64,000 bases of DNA from an uncultured Roseovarius sp. (GTDB lineage: Bacteria; Pseudomonadota; Alphaproteobacteria; Rhodobacterales; Rhodobacteraceae): positions 1,054,001 to 1,118,000 of the forward strand of contig CANMBU010000002.1 in the NCBI GenBank assembly GCA_947496175.1. The letters run 5' to 3'. Below, one piece after another: positions 48,408 through 57,064 of this stretch (position 1 is its first letter; each line of letters begins with the position of its first letter). The notes below the pieces were generated by a model. The model did no database searches. It saw only the letters and a list, made by a program, of their open reading frames with translations, and was not told where the DNA came from. A program made the position numbers and the translations under genes.

Positions 48408-50462
48408 TCACTCGGCGGCTTGGAGCGCGACCGCCTCTTCGTCAGCCTCGACGGCGGGTTCGTCCGGCGCGACATCGCCGTCATCGACGATCTCGAACTC
48501 CGGCTCATCGGGCTCCTCCGCAAGCGGCGCCGTGCGCAGCACCTGCGGGAGCCAGCCCGTGCCCACCAGCAGCTCCTCGGCCGCTTCGACCATGTCGGGC
48601 TTCTTGAACCCCGCGATCCGGTCGGCGTCGGTGTCGCCCTTCGCCTCGCGAACTGCGGCGAGGATCTGTGCTTTGGTCACGCGACCGAGATAGCTCTGCG
48701 CCGTCGGCGTCCAGCCTGCCTTCACCATGTCAAGGCCCAGCGTCGAAGCCAGGACATCGGCATGGGCGATCTGGCGGGGCTTGCGGTGGTGCGGTTCTTG
48801 TACGGCGTTGACGGTCATTGCCACGCAATGGGCGAAGAGCGCGTCGCGGCTGTCGCTGTCCCACTCGATTAGCGCTTCCCACAGATCTTCCGGTTGCTTC
48901 GGAAGGTTGCCCGCCCAGGTCTCGATGCCGAGATCGATCGACTGGACATAGGCAGCGTCGCCGAGGTTCGGCGCTTGCGAGCCGAACTGGGTGGAACGCG
49001 GCGTGATCTCGACGCAGCTGTCCTGGCCGTAGTGGTAGAAGAGCTGCAAGACCATCGCGTGCAGGCAGGCGAGCATGGCCAGCTGCGGATCGTTCGCCAG
49101 TGCATCGCGCAGTGCCATGGTGCGATGGACGGTCAGCTCGCAGACGAGCCGGTCCGACAGCGGCTTGGTGCCGTCGTCATCGTCGTCGTCATCCTGATCC
49201 GTCACAAGATCGGATGCGTCAGCGACTGCGTCGTCCATGTCGGGGTTGACCGTCTCGCTATCGGGACTGCCCTCGGGCTCGACTGCCGGTTCATCCTCGG
49301 GCCGGACATAGCCGCGCTCGACGCGCAGACCGCCGGCGCTGTCGATGCTGACGAAGGCGCCCGCGATGGCGTAGTCCTCCGCCTCGAACCGGATCGGGCG
49401 GTTCTGGAGCGCTTCCATCGCCGTCTCGATCTCGCCGAGCCGCTCGTCGATCTCCTCGGGGAGTTCATCCGCTTCGGCGTGATCGTCTTCGAGCTTGTCA
49501 TATTCGGCCTTGAGCGACTCGTAGGTCTTCTCTTCCTCTTCGCTCATCGGCTCGACTTCGCCGCGGATGCGCCGCAGGTCGTAGGTGTGGCCGTAGGGGA
49601 AGTCGGTGCCGACCTCGATCCAGTGCCAACCCTCGGCGCGGATGGCCTCGGCCTCCTCCTTCAGCTTCTCAGTGAGCATGGTCTCCAAGAGGCCCGCATC
49701 CTGAAGCCAGCCGCCATCGTCGGTCTGGAAGAGGTCGCGCAGCACCTCGCCGCCCGCTTCGACGTAATTGTCGAGACCGACGAACTGCGCCCGCCGGTCG
49801 GAGGCGCGCACGGCGCCTTCGGTCAGCATGCGGCGGATTTCATAGGGCTGCTTCGAATAGTGCTGCCTGAGCGCGTCCCAGACCTGTTCCTGGCGCTCGT
49901 GGTCAGGATTGACCGTGAAGGCCATGAGCTGGTCGAGGGTCATCTCCTCTTCGGCATAGGCGTCGAGCAGTGTCGCCGAGACGGCGGCCAGCTTGAGGCG
50001 CTGCTTGACGACCCCCACCGAGACGAAGAACGCCGCGGCGATCTCCTCCTCAGACTTGCCCTTCTCGCGCATCGCCTGGAAGGCGCGAAACTGGTCGAGC
50101 GGATGCAGCGGCGCGCGCTGGATGTTCTCGGCGAGGCTGTCCTCTTCGGCGAGACCATCGGTGCGCACGATGCAGGGCACGGGCGCGGTCTTGTTCAATC
50201 GGCGCTGCTTCACGAGGAGTTCGAGCGCGCGGTAGCGGCGGCCGCCGGCCGGGATCTCGAACATGCCGGTTTCCGCGCTGTCATCATCGAGAAAGGGACG
50301 GACCGTGATTGAGGACAGGAGCGTGCGCCGGGCGATGTCTTCGGCGAGCTCCTCGATCGACACGCCGGCCTTGACCTTGCGGACATTCGCCTGGCTAAGC
50401 ACCAGCTTATTGAAGGGGATGTCGCGCGAGGCGCTGAGGGTGATCTTCTTGGACTTCGTCAT
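48408..50462 (-). CDS. Large ParB/RepB-like nuclease-fold protein
   Basis: This 684-aa protein starts MTKSKKITLSASRDIPFNKL. A ParB N-terminal domain (VRKVKAGVSIEELAEDIARR; FEIPAGGRRYRALELLVKQ; ENIQRAPLHPLDQFRAF) is followed by a helix-turn-helix region and a long, mostly acidic C-terminal part with a run of Asp residues from a trinucleotide repeat (49176-49196). The length far exceeds chromosomal ParB. The protein probably binds element DNA for stability or control. It has the shared leader at 50476. Confidence 0.9.
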   Translation of the reverse strand: MTKSKKITLSASRDIPFNKLVLSQANVRKVKAGVSIEELAEDIARRTLLSSITVRPFLDDDSAETGMFEIPAGGRRYRALELLVKQRRLNKTAPVPCIVRTDGLAEEDSLAENIQRAPLHPLDQFRAFQAMREKGKSEEEIAAAFFVSVGVVKQRLKLAAVSATLLDAYAEEEMTLDQLMAFTVNPDHERQEQVWDALRQHYSKQPYEIRRMLTEGAVRASDRRAQFVGLDNYVEAGGEVLRDLFQTDDGGWLQDAGLLETMLTEKLKEEAEAIRAEGWHWIEVGTDFPYGHTYDLRRIRGEVEPMSEEEEKTYESLKAEYDKLEDDHAEADELPEEIDERLGEIETAMEALQNRPIRFEAEDYAIAGAFVSIDSAGGLRVERGYVRPEDEPAVEPEGSPDSETVNPDMDDAVADASDLVTDQDDDDDDDGTKPLSDRLVCELTVHRTMALRDALANDPQLAMLACLHAMVLQLFYHYGQDSCVEITPRSTQFGSQAPNLGDAAYVQSIDLGIETWAGNLPKQPEDLWEALIEWDSDSRDALFAHCVAMTVNAVQEPHHRKPRQIAHADVLASTLGLDMVKAGWTPTAQSYLGRVTKAQILAAVREAKGDTDADRIAGFKKPDMVEAAEELLVGTGWLPQVLRTAPLAEEPDEPEFEIVDDGDVAPDEPAVEADEEAVALQAAE

Positions 50463-50475
50463 GGGATTTCTCCGC

Positions 50476-50516
50476 GACGGGCGGTCACGAGACTCTCTCT
50501 GACCTCCAAACCCGTC
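50476..50516 (-). promoter_or_regulatory. Structured 5' leader of the ParB gene (copy A)
   Basis: GACGGG (50476-50481) pairs with CCCGTC (50511-50516) and GGTC (50483-50486) with GACC (50501-50504), with more pairing between GAGA and TCTC inside. It starts 14 nt before the ParB ATG. A matching element precedes the DUF932 gene at the same distance. Confidence 0.7.
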
Positions 50517-50595
50517 ACGAAAATCACGGCCCACCTCTTCCTCTCCGGAAGCGATGGACCGTGGACGGAGGGTTGGGAAAAGCGGAACGCCGGGC

Positions 50596-51789
50596 CTAGG
50601 CGGCGGCCTCCAGCAGCTTCTTGGCGCGTGTCTCCATAGTGAGCCGCGCATCCTGCTGCGGCTTGGACCGCGCGACAGCGGTAATGCCTTGGACGAAGTC
50701 GAACACGCTCTCGGGCGGGCGACCTTCTTCGGCCAGCACCGTCTCGACGATCTTGCCGGTCTCCGCCTTCGAGAAACCGCGCTTGCGCAAGAAATCGGTG
50801 CGGTCCTCGTCGCTGCGCGCAACGATGCTTTCGCGCGCGGAGCGGATGCCCTGGATGAAGGGCTGCGGCGAGGAGTCCGCGAAGTTCGCCAGCGCCGGAG
50901 CCGCCTCGTGCGCGAAACGGTTGGCGGCGTATTTGGAGTGCCGGATGCTGATCTCCTGGAAGTCCTCGACGCCCCAGAGATTGCGGTTCTGGCAGACGGC
51001 GCGGAGATAGAAGCTGGCGATGCCGAGCGTCTTCGCGCCGACCTCGGAGTTCCAGCAATAGAATCCCCGGAAGAAGAGATCGGGCGACCCGTCGGGCAGC
51101 CTCCCTGCCTCGATCGGGTTCCGATCATCGACCAGGAAGAGGAAGACGTCACGGTCGGAGGCGTAGAGCGTGGTTGTGTCCTTGGTGACGTCGATCATGG
51201 GATTGTAGAAACCGGTCGACCAGTCGAGCACGCCCGGCACCTTCCAGCGCGTATCGCCGACGCCATCGCCCGCGATGCGCTGCACGGCGGAGACGAGTTC
51301 GTGGTCGTAGATGCGGCCATAGTCCGGGCCGGTGACGGCGCGCAGTTCCGTTCGGCCATTGGCGACTTCCATCGTCTTCACCTGTTCGGCGCGGTGGTTG
51401 GTGAGACCGTATTGCAGGTTGATGCCCGCGAGCGGCGCCGGAAGCTGACGCAGATAGGTTGCCGGCGCGCCGACGAGGCTTGCAAGCTGTCCGAAGCTCC
51501 AATGTGTGGGCGCGACGGGTGCGTCCGCATCGGGCAGAACGAGCGCGAGCTTCTCCGGCTCGTCGCGATGGGCCTCGACGCGGATCGCGGCGCTTTCGAC
51601 CGTCCTCGTCTTGCTCCGCACGGTGCGGCCCTTCACCGAAGCGTAGAGGTCCGAGAGCGAGAGGTACTTTTCGTCGTCGGGCCGTGAAAACCATTCGGAC
51701 GACACACGCCCATTATGCCCACCGCGGGACACATCCACCTTGTAGCCGCCGCGCTCGGGGCGGCCGTTCATGATCTCAATCGCTGTCAT
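50596..51789 (-). CDS. DUF932 protein
   Basis: This 397-aa protein is a DUF932 family member, common in phage- and plasmid-like elements, with THWSFGQLASLVGAPATYLR and FLRAVCQNRNLWG-like segments (SFYLRAVCQNRNLWGVEDF). It is mostly alpha/beta with no known reaction. The gene has the shared leader (51803-51845). It lies between ParB and the integrase. Confidence 0.88.
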   Translation of the reverse strand: MTAIEIMNGRPERGGYKVDVSRGGHNGRVSSEWFSRPDDEKYLSLSDLYASVKGRTVRSKTRTVESAAIRVEAHRDEPEKLALVLPDADAPVAPTHWSFGQLASLVGAPATYLRQLPAPLAGINLQYGLTNHRAEQVKTMEVANGRTELRAVTGPDYGRIYDHELVSAVQRIAGDGVGDTRWKVPGVLDWSTGFYNPMIDVTKDTTTLYASDRDVFLFLVDDRNPIEAGRLPDGSPDLFFRGFYCWNSEVGAKTLGIASFYLRAVCQNRNLWGVEDFQEISIRHSKYAANRFAHEAAPALANFADSSPQPFIQGIRSARESIVARSDEDRTDFLRKRGFSKAETGKIVETVLAEEGRPPESVFDFVQGITAVARSKPQQDARLTMETRAKKLLEAAA

Positions 51790-51802
51790 GGTTGATCTCC
51801 AT

Positions 51803-51845
51803 GACGGGCGGTCCGAGAGCCTCTCTCTCGACCTCCAAACCCGTC
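51803..51845 (-). promoter_or_regulatory. Structured 5' leader of the DUF932 gene (copy B)
   Basis: GACGGG (51803-51808) pairs with CCCGTC (51840-51845) and GGTC (51810-51813) with GACC (51830-51833); CGAGAG and CTCTCG pair inside. It starts 14 nt before the DUF932 ATG. Inner bases differ from copy A, yet the pairing remains. Confidence 0.7.
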
Positions 51846-51876
51846 ACGGCGACAGCCGCCGACCTCTTGCTCTTTC

Positions 51877-52965
51877 TTATTCGGCCGCGAAGTCTTTGAT
51901 CGGTTTGGTCGCGGGCGAGGATGCTATTTTGTGCAGCGACTCAGGTTGGATATGAGTGTAGCGACGTAGCATCTTCCAATCTCTGTGGCCGGTGACAAGA
52001 GCAACCTGTTCAATCGCAAAACCAGCCTCAAAGAGTCGACTTGTGCCTTCATGGCGTAAATCGTGGAAGTGCAAGTCTTTGATACCGAGTTTCTTGCAAG
52101 CGCGCCGAAAGGCCGTTCCGACCGACCGTGAATTGTAGGGAAAGACTCGCCCAGTGGTGTGGCCCAGATGCTTTGCCTGGTCCAAAACAAGCCCCCATGC
52201 GTCGTACCCAGATACTGCAAAAAGAGGGATGCGCTGGCTATTTCCGGTTTTGTGGCGAGGATCCTTGCGATCGCGAATGAGGAGCATTTTGTGGTTTATG
52301 TCGAGATCGGTCCATTCAATGCGGCAAATTTCGTCGAGCCGCATCGCCGTGGCCACTGCGAACTTTACGATCCTCGACATTGGCAGCGTCAGACGTTTGT
52401 TGTCATCGAAACACTGGAATAGGCGGTTCAACTCTTCGCTGCTGGGGCGTCGATCCCGCTCTGTTCCTTTTCCGATTAGGCCCAGACGCTTTAGAGCGAC
52501 GCGTGCCAGATCAACAGGCTCTGGTGAAACATCTAGTCCATGGACTGCCGCGGCATGAGTGATGATCGTCTTTATCACGCCGATATCGATGCCCAAGGTC
52601 ACCGGACCTGCACCTTGCTCGGCGCGCATCTTGCCGTAGTCGATGAGCTTTTGCCGATCGAGTTGACCGATCCGCTCTTTGCCCAGATCGCGTTTGAGTG
52701 TTTCAAGCGTCGCTGCCTTGCTCCGAAGTGGCGGTTTCCCTACCTCACACATATCGGCTATATGAAGGTCGATAAGGTTGCTAAAGTTCTTTAGACGCGA
52801 GATTGAGGACTTGTTCGGCGCCATTCCTTGATCGACCCTGGTTTCTGCCTGGCGAGCCCAGCGATGGGCGTCGTCGCGGCGGAGGAACGTCTCGCTCGCA
52901 TAACGGCCCTTTCGTCTGATCTGGACCCGGTATGCACCGGAGGGGAGCTTGGTTATGGAGGCCAT
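51877..52965 (-). CDS. int: Tyrosine recombinase integrase (dusA-associated)
   Basis: This 362-aa integrase has an N-terminal arm-type domain (MASITKLPSGAYRVQIRRKG), a SAM-like core-binding domain, and a catalytic domain with Arg in ATAMRLDEICRIEW, HDLRHEG and TGHRDWKMLRRYTH (His-x-x-Arg, His, Tyr). The start at 52965 is supported; the frame opens at 53073 in the att region. It lies 113 bp from the dusA start, fitting integration into the 5' end of dusA. Confidence 0.94.
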   Translation of the reverse strand: MASITKLPSGAYRVQIRRKGRYASETFLRRDDAHRWARQAETRVDQGMAPNKSSISRLKNFSNLIDLHIADMCEVGKPPLRSKAATLETLKRDLGKERIGQLDRQKLIDYGKMRAEQGAGPVTLGIDIGVIKTIITHAAAVHGLDVSPEPVDLARVALKRLGLIGKGTERDRRPSSEELNRLFQCFDDNKRLTLPMSRIVKFAVATAMRLDEICRIEWTDLDINHKMLLIRDRKDPRHKTGNSQRIPLFAVSGYDAWGLVLDQAKHLGHTTGRVFPYNSRSVGTAFRRACKKLGIKDLHFHDLRHEGTSRLFEAGFAIEQVALVTGHRDWKMLRRYTHIQPESLHKIASSPATKPIKDFAAE

Positions 52966-53078
52966 TTTCGTGTGCGCTGTGTGTGCAATGAGTCTTCGTA
53001 GAGAGGCAAATTCGGGGATATCGGGGCGTATTCCAGCGTAGCAACCGTCGCCAGCAACAGTTTGAAGATACACAAAAA

Positions 53079-53140
53079 ATGCAAATAAATCAACATGCTA
53101 GATTGTCTATTGCGCCGATGATGGATTGGACCGACCGGCA
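53079..53140. other. Putative attachment junction (attR) within dusA 5' end
   Basis: The first 33 nt of the gene are strongly AT-rich, then GCGCCGATGATGGATTGGAC begins the conserved DusA coding start and normal GC. The break suggests that the element supplied a new start. The core of recombination is probably within 53110-53140. A partner copy was not found in the window. Confidence 0.55.
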
Positions 53141-54068
53141 TTGCCGCTATCTGCACCGGCAATTGTCGCGCCATGCGTTGCTTTATACCGAAATGGTCAC
53201 GGCCCCGGCTCTCGTGCGGGGTGGTGCGTTGCATCTCTTAGAGTTTTCGCCACAAGAGCATCCTGTCGCTTTGCAACTGGGGGGATCCGACCCGAAGGAG
53301 CTGGCGCAGGCTGCAAAGCTTGGGGCCGAGGCGGGGTATGACGAAATCAACCTCAATGTTGGCTGTCCCAGTGACCGGGTGCAATCGGGCACATTTGGAG
53401 CCGTGTTGATGAAGGATCCCGGTCTTGTCGCAGACTGCTGTGCTGCGATGATCGGGGTGGTGGGCGTTGAAGTCACGGTAAAATGCCGCATTGGCGTGGA
53501 TGATCAGGAGCCGCAAGAGGTGCTGCCCGAATTCCTGGCCCGTGTCTCAGCCGCAGGCGTGGAACGCTTCACCATCCATGCGCGCAAAGCCTGGCTCAAG
53601 GGGCTGAGCCCAAAAGAGAACCGAGACATCCCGCCGTTGGACTATGATCTGGTGAGGCAGATGAAGGAAACCTTTCCCGCCCTGCATCTGTCGGTCAATG
53701 GTGGGGTCGGCACGCTGGCGGAGGCGCAGAAATTCCTTGAGGCTGGCTTTGACGGCGTGATGCTCGGCCGCGCGGCCTATCATCAACCGGTGGATATTCT
53801 TGGCAGCGCGGATAGGCTCATTTTTGAACAAGACACACCGGATCGTACGGGTGAAGACGCCGTGCGCGCCATGCTGCCTTACATCGAAGCGCATTTGAGT
53901 GAGGGCGGCAAGCTGCATCAGATCACCCGCCATATGCTGGGTCTTTTTGCCGGACAACCCGGTGCCCGCGCATGGCGGCGTGTTTTGTCCCAGGGGGCAA
54001 CACGCCCTGGCGCGGGGCCAGAACTGGTCGAAGAGGCTCTGGCTGAGATCACAGGCGTCGCCGCATGA
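53079..54068 (+). CDS. dusA: tRNA-dihydrouridine synthase A
   Basis: This 329-aa FMN enzyme reduces uridines in the tRNA D-loop. Its FMN/tRNA segments are present: SIAPMMDWTDRHCRYLHRQL, and the catalytic Cys96 in NVGCPSDRVQSG, with GVMLGRAAYHQP later. It is full length. The start has no clear ribosome site, consistent with a replaced 5' end. It overlaps the dioxygenase gene by 4 nt. Confidence 0.94.
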   Translation: MQINQHARLSIAPMMDWTDRHCRYLHRQLSRHALLYTEMVTAPALVRGGALHLLEFSPQEHPVALQLGGSDPKELAQAAKLGAEAGYDEINLNVGCPSDRVQSGTFGAVLMKDPGLVADCCAAMIGVVGVEVTVKCRIGVDDQEPQEVLPEFLARVSAAGVERFTIHARKAWLKGLSPKENRDIPPLDYDLVRQMKETFPALHLSVNGGVGTLAEAQKFLEAGFDGVMLGRAAYHQPVDILGSADRLIFEQDTPDRTGEDAVRAMLPYIEAHLSEGGKLHQITRHMLGLFAGQPGARAWRRVLSQGATRPGAGPELVEEALAEITGVAA

Positions 54069-54847
54069 GCGACTTTCTCGAAAAAGGCTGGACTGTGTTC
54101 GAAAGCGAACCCGCTGTGCGCGATTGGGCCAAAGCAGCACTCTACGTCGCCAAGGAGCGGGTTCAGGCTCCCGAAGAACGCCAATGGCTGCGCTGCGAAG
54201 GCACATGGTTTGTAGGAGTGGACACGCTGCCCAATGATCCTGCGGGGCAAGTTGCCGGGTCTGAACCGCTCTCGGGCGCCGCTTTCGCCGAGGCATCAGC
54301 ACTCTATGGCACGCTCCCATTGCACCGCGCACAAGTCTCGGTCATCTATCCCGGATACCCCCGCCCGCGTGAGGGCGAAGGGGAGGCGGCCTTTGCCTAT
54401 CGCCTCAAACGCGATGCGGCCCATGTCGACGGCCTATTGGCCGAGGGACCAGACAAACGGCGCTATCTCAAAGAACGTCACGCCTATATCCTTGGCCTGC
54501 CGTTGTCAGAGGCAAGCCCGGATGCCAGTCCGCTGACCGTCTGGGACGGCAGCCATCATATCATGCGGGCCGCCTTTGCCGACGCTTTGAAAGACGTGCC
54601 GCAAGAGACATGGGATCAGGTGGATCTGACAGATATCTACAAATCGACCCGCCGGAAGGTATTCGAGACTTGTCAGCGCCGCGTGGTGCCTGCGCGCCCG
54701 GGGGAGGCCTATCTGGTGCACCGCTTGGCCCTTCACGGTGTGGCCCCGTGGGGAGAGGAGGCCAAGGCACCTCAAGAAGGCCGGATGATCGCCTATTTCC
54801 GCCCTGAATGGCCCACGCCGACTGATCAATGGCTCACAGCTCCATGA
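54065..54847 (+). CDS. Probable 2OG-Fe(II) dioxygenase (phytanoyl-CoA dioxygenase-like)
   Basis: This 260-aa protein has an H-x-D motif in AHVDGLLAEG and a distal His in YLVHRLALHGVAPW, followed by RMIAYFRPEW, the pattern of an iron and 2-oxoglutarate binding fold. VWDGSHHIM resembles the PhyH GSH segment. The substrate is unknown. It overlaps dusA by 4 nt and may be co-transcribed. Confidence 0.68.
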   Translation: MSDFLEKGWTVFESEPAVRDWAKAALYVAKERVQAPEERQWLRCEGTWFVGVDTLPNDPAGQVAGSEPLSGAAFAEASALYGTLPLHRAQVSVIYPGYPRPREGEGEAAFAYRLKRDAAHVDGLLAEGPDKRRYLKERHAYILGLPLSEASPDASPLTVWDGSHHIMRAAFADALKDVPQETWDQVDLTDIYKSTRRKVFETCQRRVVPARPGEAYLVHRLALHGVAPWGEEAKAPQEGRMIAYFRPEWPTPTDQWLTAP

Positions 54848-54930
54848 AGCGGTTTGCCTATCTTCCGGTCCTTGTGGCCTTAAACTGTCTGTTGGTGGCG
54901 CTCACGCCGCGCCGCTTAGCCGCGCTTTAA
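54844..54930 (+). CDS. Possible 28-aa hydrophobic peptide
   Basis: ATG at 54844 overlaps the stop of the dioxygenase gene (ATGA). The peptide MKRFAYLPVLVALNCLLVAL ends shortly after with TPRRLAAL. It has a charged start and one hydrophobic helix. Its end overlaps the DUF1289 gene's 3' end by 15 nt. Coupled translation is possible, but the ORF is too short to judge. Confidence 0.35.
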   Translation: MKRFAYLPVLVALNCLLVALTPRRLAAL

Positions 54931-55155
54931 TCGTGCCGAGCGTCCGCCGCGACGCTTGCGCAGTAAAGACGCCCGATCAGGCAGGGCCTCCATGATTTCG
55001 CGCCGGTCCTCGCGGGACATTTTGGACCACTGGCTGATCTCGTCAATCGTGCGGAAACAGCCCGTGCAAATCCGTGCCTCTGGATGCACCACGCAGATGC
55101 GCACACAAGGCGACTCGATCTCGTCGCGTGTCCAGACTGGGGTGTTGTCGTTCAC
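54916..55155 (-). CDS. DUF1289 protein
   Basis: This 79-aa protein carries the family Cys pattern CVRICVVHPEARICTGCFRT, likely binding a metal or iron-sulphur group, then a helical segment ISQWSKMSREDRREIME. It overlaps ruvX by 4 nt. The function is unknown but the family is core in proteobacteria. Confidence 0.88.
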   Translation of the reverse strand: MNDNTPVWTRDEIESPCVRICVVHPEARICTGCFRTIDEISQWSKMSREDRREIMEALPDRASLLRKRRGGRSARLKRG

Positions 55156-55631
55156 AACGGTTGGTCCTTCAAATGGCGCAGGCGATCCAGCGCTCCTTGC
55201 AGAATATACGCAGCCGCCACCGCATCGATCACCTCAGAGCGACGTTTTCGGGTCAAATCTGCCTCAAGCAGTGCCCTTTCTGCCGCAACCGTGGAAAGGC
55301 GTTCGTCCCAGTAGGTGATGGGAATCTCTGTTAGTTTTGCCAAATTCTGCGCAAATGACCGCGTGGATTGTGCGCGCGGACCTTCCGATCCATCCATATT
55401 GCGGGGCAATCCCAGAATAATACCTGCGGCCTCACGATCGCTTGCATATTCCAACAGCCGGGTTGCGTCCTGCATGAATTTGCTTCGTTTCACAGTTTCA
55501 AGCGGCGTCGCGGTGCTCAAAAGCGCATCCGAGGCCGAGACGCCAATCGTCTTGGTGCCCAGATCCAACCCGATCAAAGGGCGCATGCCGGGTAGCGTAG
55601 CGGCAAACTCGGCGATGTCGTCAATGATCAT
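55152..55631 (-). CDS. ruvX: Putative Holliday junction resolvase RuvX (YqgF)
   Basis: This 159-aa RNase H-fold protein has the acidic site in LIGLDLGTKTIGVSASD and YWDERLSTVAAERALLE, and Asp in SEVIDAVAAAYILQG. It is implicated in rRNA maturation and recombination. It overlaps both ccmI and DUF1289 by 4 nt, so the three genes form one operon. Confidence 0.92.
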   Translation of the reverse strand: MIIDDIAEFAATLPGMRPLIGLDLGTKTIGVSASDALLSTATPLETVKRSKFMQDATRLLEYASDREAAGIILGLPRNMDGSEGPRAQSTRSFAQNLAKLTEIPITYWDERLSTVAAERALLEADLTRKRRSEVIDAVAAAYILQGALDRLRHLKDQPL

Positions 55632-56857
55632 TCCGCGAACCCGGCTTCCTTGGCCGCGTTTTCCATGATCTCCAGGTTCTCCGGATCCCCTGCAAACGCC
55701 TCCCGTGCACGGGCCAGAACATCCCGGATCTCATCTTCGTTCCCCAGCACGGCATAGGCGTTGATCAACCGCGCCCATTCGCCGGGTGTGCCGCCTTCTT
55801 CGCGAATGCGTTCATCAAGCCCCGCAACCATACTGCGGATCATGGCTTCGCGTTCTTCGGGTGTCATGTCGCGCGCGGCTGTCATATCGGCCAGGGTTGG
55901 CCCTGTCCGGCGGTTTTCATCCGGCAGCTGATACCGCGCGATGCCCGCGCGCCAGGCCAGCTCTTCGATCTGCCCCCGAATAAGTGGCACCCAGGGCGCA
56001 TCCGACGTGCTTTCCCGCAAAAGTGCGTCCCAGGTGCGGAACGCCATATCCGGGCGATCCACCTGCATCAGGTAGAGCCCCATATAGTAGCGCGCGCGCG
56101 GCTCTTGAGGGTTGCGCTCGAGCGCCTCGCGCAGGGCTATTTCAGCCTCAGCTGAGACAAACCCGCCACCGGATGAAATCATCATATCGGCCAGTTCGGC
56201 AAAATCTTCAGCCGTCGCAGCGTCGCCTTTCAACTCGATAAGCCTGGTCTGCGCCGCATGCGCTGCCGGAAGATTGCCGATTGATGCCTCGGTACGCGCC
56301 AAAAGCTGCAGACCGCGCATGTCATCGGGCCGGTTTTCGACCGTGTCGCGCAGGCGCTTGATGAGCACCTGATAATCTTCCGGGATATCCTCGGTGATCT
56401 CAAATTCCGGCAAGACCTCTTCAAGCTCGGCCTGTGAGGGGCGATTGGCACGCGCCTCATCCGAGGTTGCCAGACGCAATTGCAAAGGCAGGTCTTCGTA
56501 TCCCGGTACACCCATTCGCGCATAAAGCGCTCCGGCACCGCCCACCACAGCTATAGCTGCCGCCAGGATTGTAATGCGAAGGCCAAGGGGCTGTTTACCA
56601 CCTGTGGCTTCGGTTGCCTGCAACTGAGCGTCCGCAGCCAGAATGCGTCGCGATACCTCGGCTCGGATACGTTCGGCATCTTCCTGGGCAATCACACCCC
56701 GCGAAAGATCGCGATCCACCTCTTTGAGTTGATCGCGATAGACCTTCAAGTCATAAGCAGCAGGGGGTTCATCATCCGCCTGGCCCTTAAGCCCGAAAAG
56801 CCCAAGAACAAAAGCGCACAAAAACGCCAACCCACCTGCTATAGCCCAGAAAATCAT
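55628..56857 (-). CDS. ccmI: Cytochrome c biogenesis protein CcmI
   Basis: This 409-aa protein has two transmembrane helices (residues about 2-22 and 88-112), a charged cytoplasmic segment between them with YRDQLKEVDRDLSRGVI, and a periplasmic C-terminal TPR-like domain. CcmI chaperones apocytochrome c. It is the first gene of the leftward operon. Confidence 0.92.
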   Translation of the reverse strand: MIFWAIAGGLAFLCAFVLGLFGLKGQADDEPPAAYDLKVYRDQLKEVDRDLSRGVIAQEDAERIRAEVSRRILAADAQLQATEATGGKQPLGLRITILAAAIAVVGGAGALYARMGVPGYEDLPLQLRLATSDEARANRPSQAELEEVLPEFEITEDIPEDYQVLIKRLRDTVENRPDDMRGLQLLARTEASIGNLPAAHAAQTRLIELKGDAATAEDFAELADMMISSGGGFVSAEAEIALREALERNPQEPRARYYMGLYLMQVDRPDMAFRTWDALLRESTSDAPWVPLIRGQIEELAWRAGIARYQLPDENRRTGPTLADMTAARDMTPEEREAMIRSMVAGLDERIREEGGTPGEWARLINAYAVLGNEDEIRDVLARAREAFAGDPENLEIMENAAKEAGFAE

Positions 56858-57064
56858 GCTATTTCCTCACTTGAGCTTCATTTAACCACCGATCCCGTGG
56901 AGCAAAAGGGGCAACTCGTCACAATCTGTATCCAAACAGGGGTAGGGGATGTCGCAAATTGTCGCCTTGATGCCGCGCTGAGTATCCACAAAAATTGTCC
57001 AGTGTCGCATATCCACGACAATACGCAGTGATCGCGAACCCGCGCAGAGCTTCGGAGGCCCCGC
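56858..57064. promoter_or_regulatory. Divergent promoter region of ccmI and soxB
   Basis: This 207-bp gap holds three ATTGTC half-sites: 56958-56963, 56994-56999 (both plus) and 57017-57022 (inverted). The last two form an inverted repeat with 17 nt between them, just upstream of the soxB ribosome site (GGAGG). A regulator is likely to bind here. Confidence 0.45.

Noticed and set aside
48894-50312. A 472-aa open frame opposite the ParB gene
   Set aside because: Same reason: antisense of a GC-rich conserved gene, no recognisable protein features.
52966-53073. Extra N-terminal codons of the integrase
   Set aside because: The added residues do not resemble integrases; the arm-binding domain begins at 52965 with a usual start.
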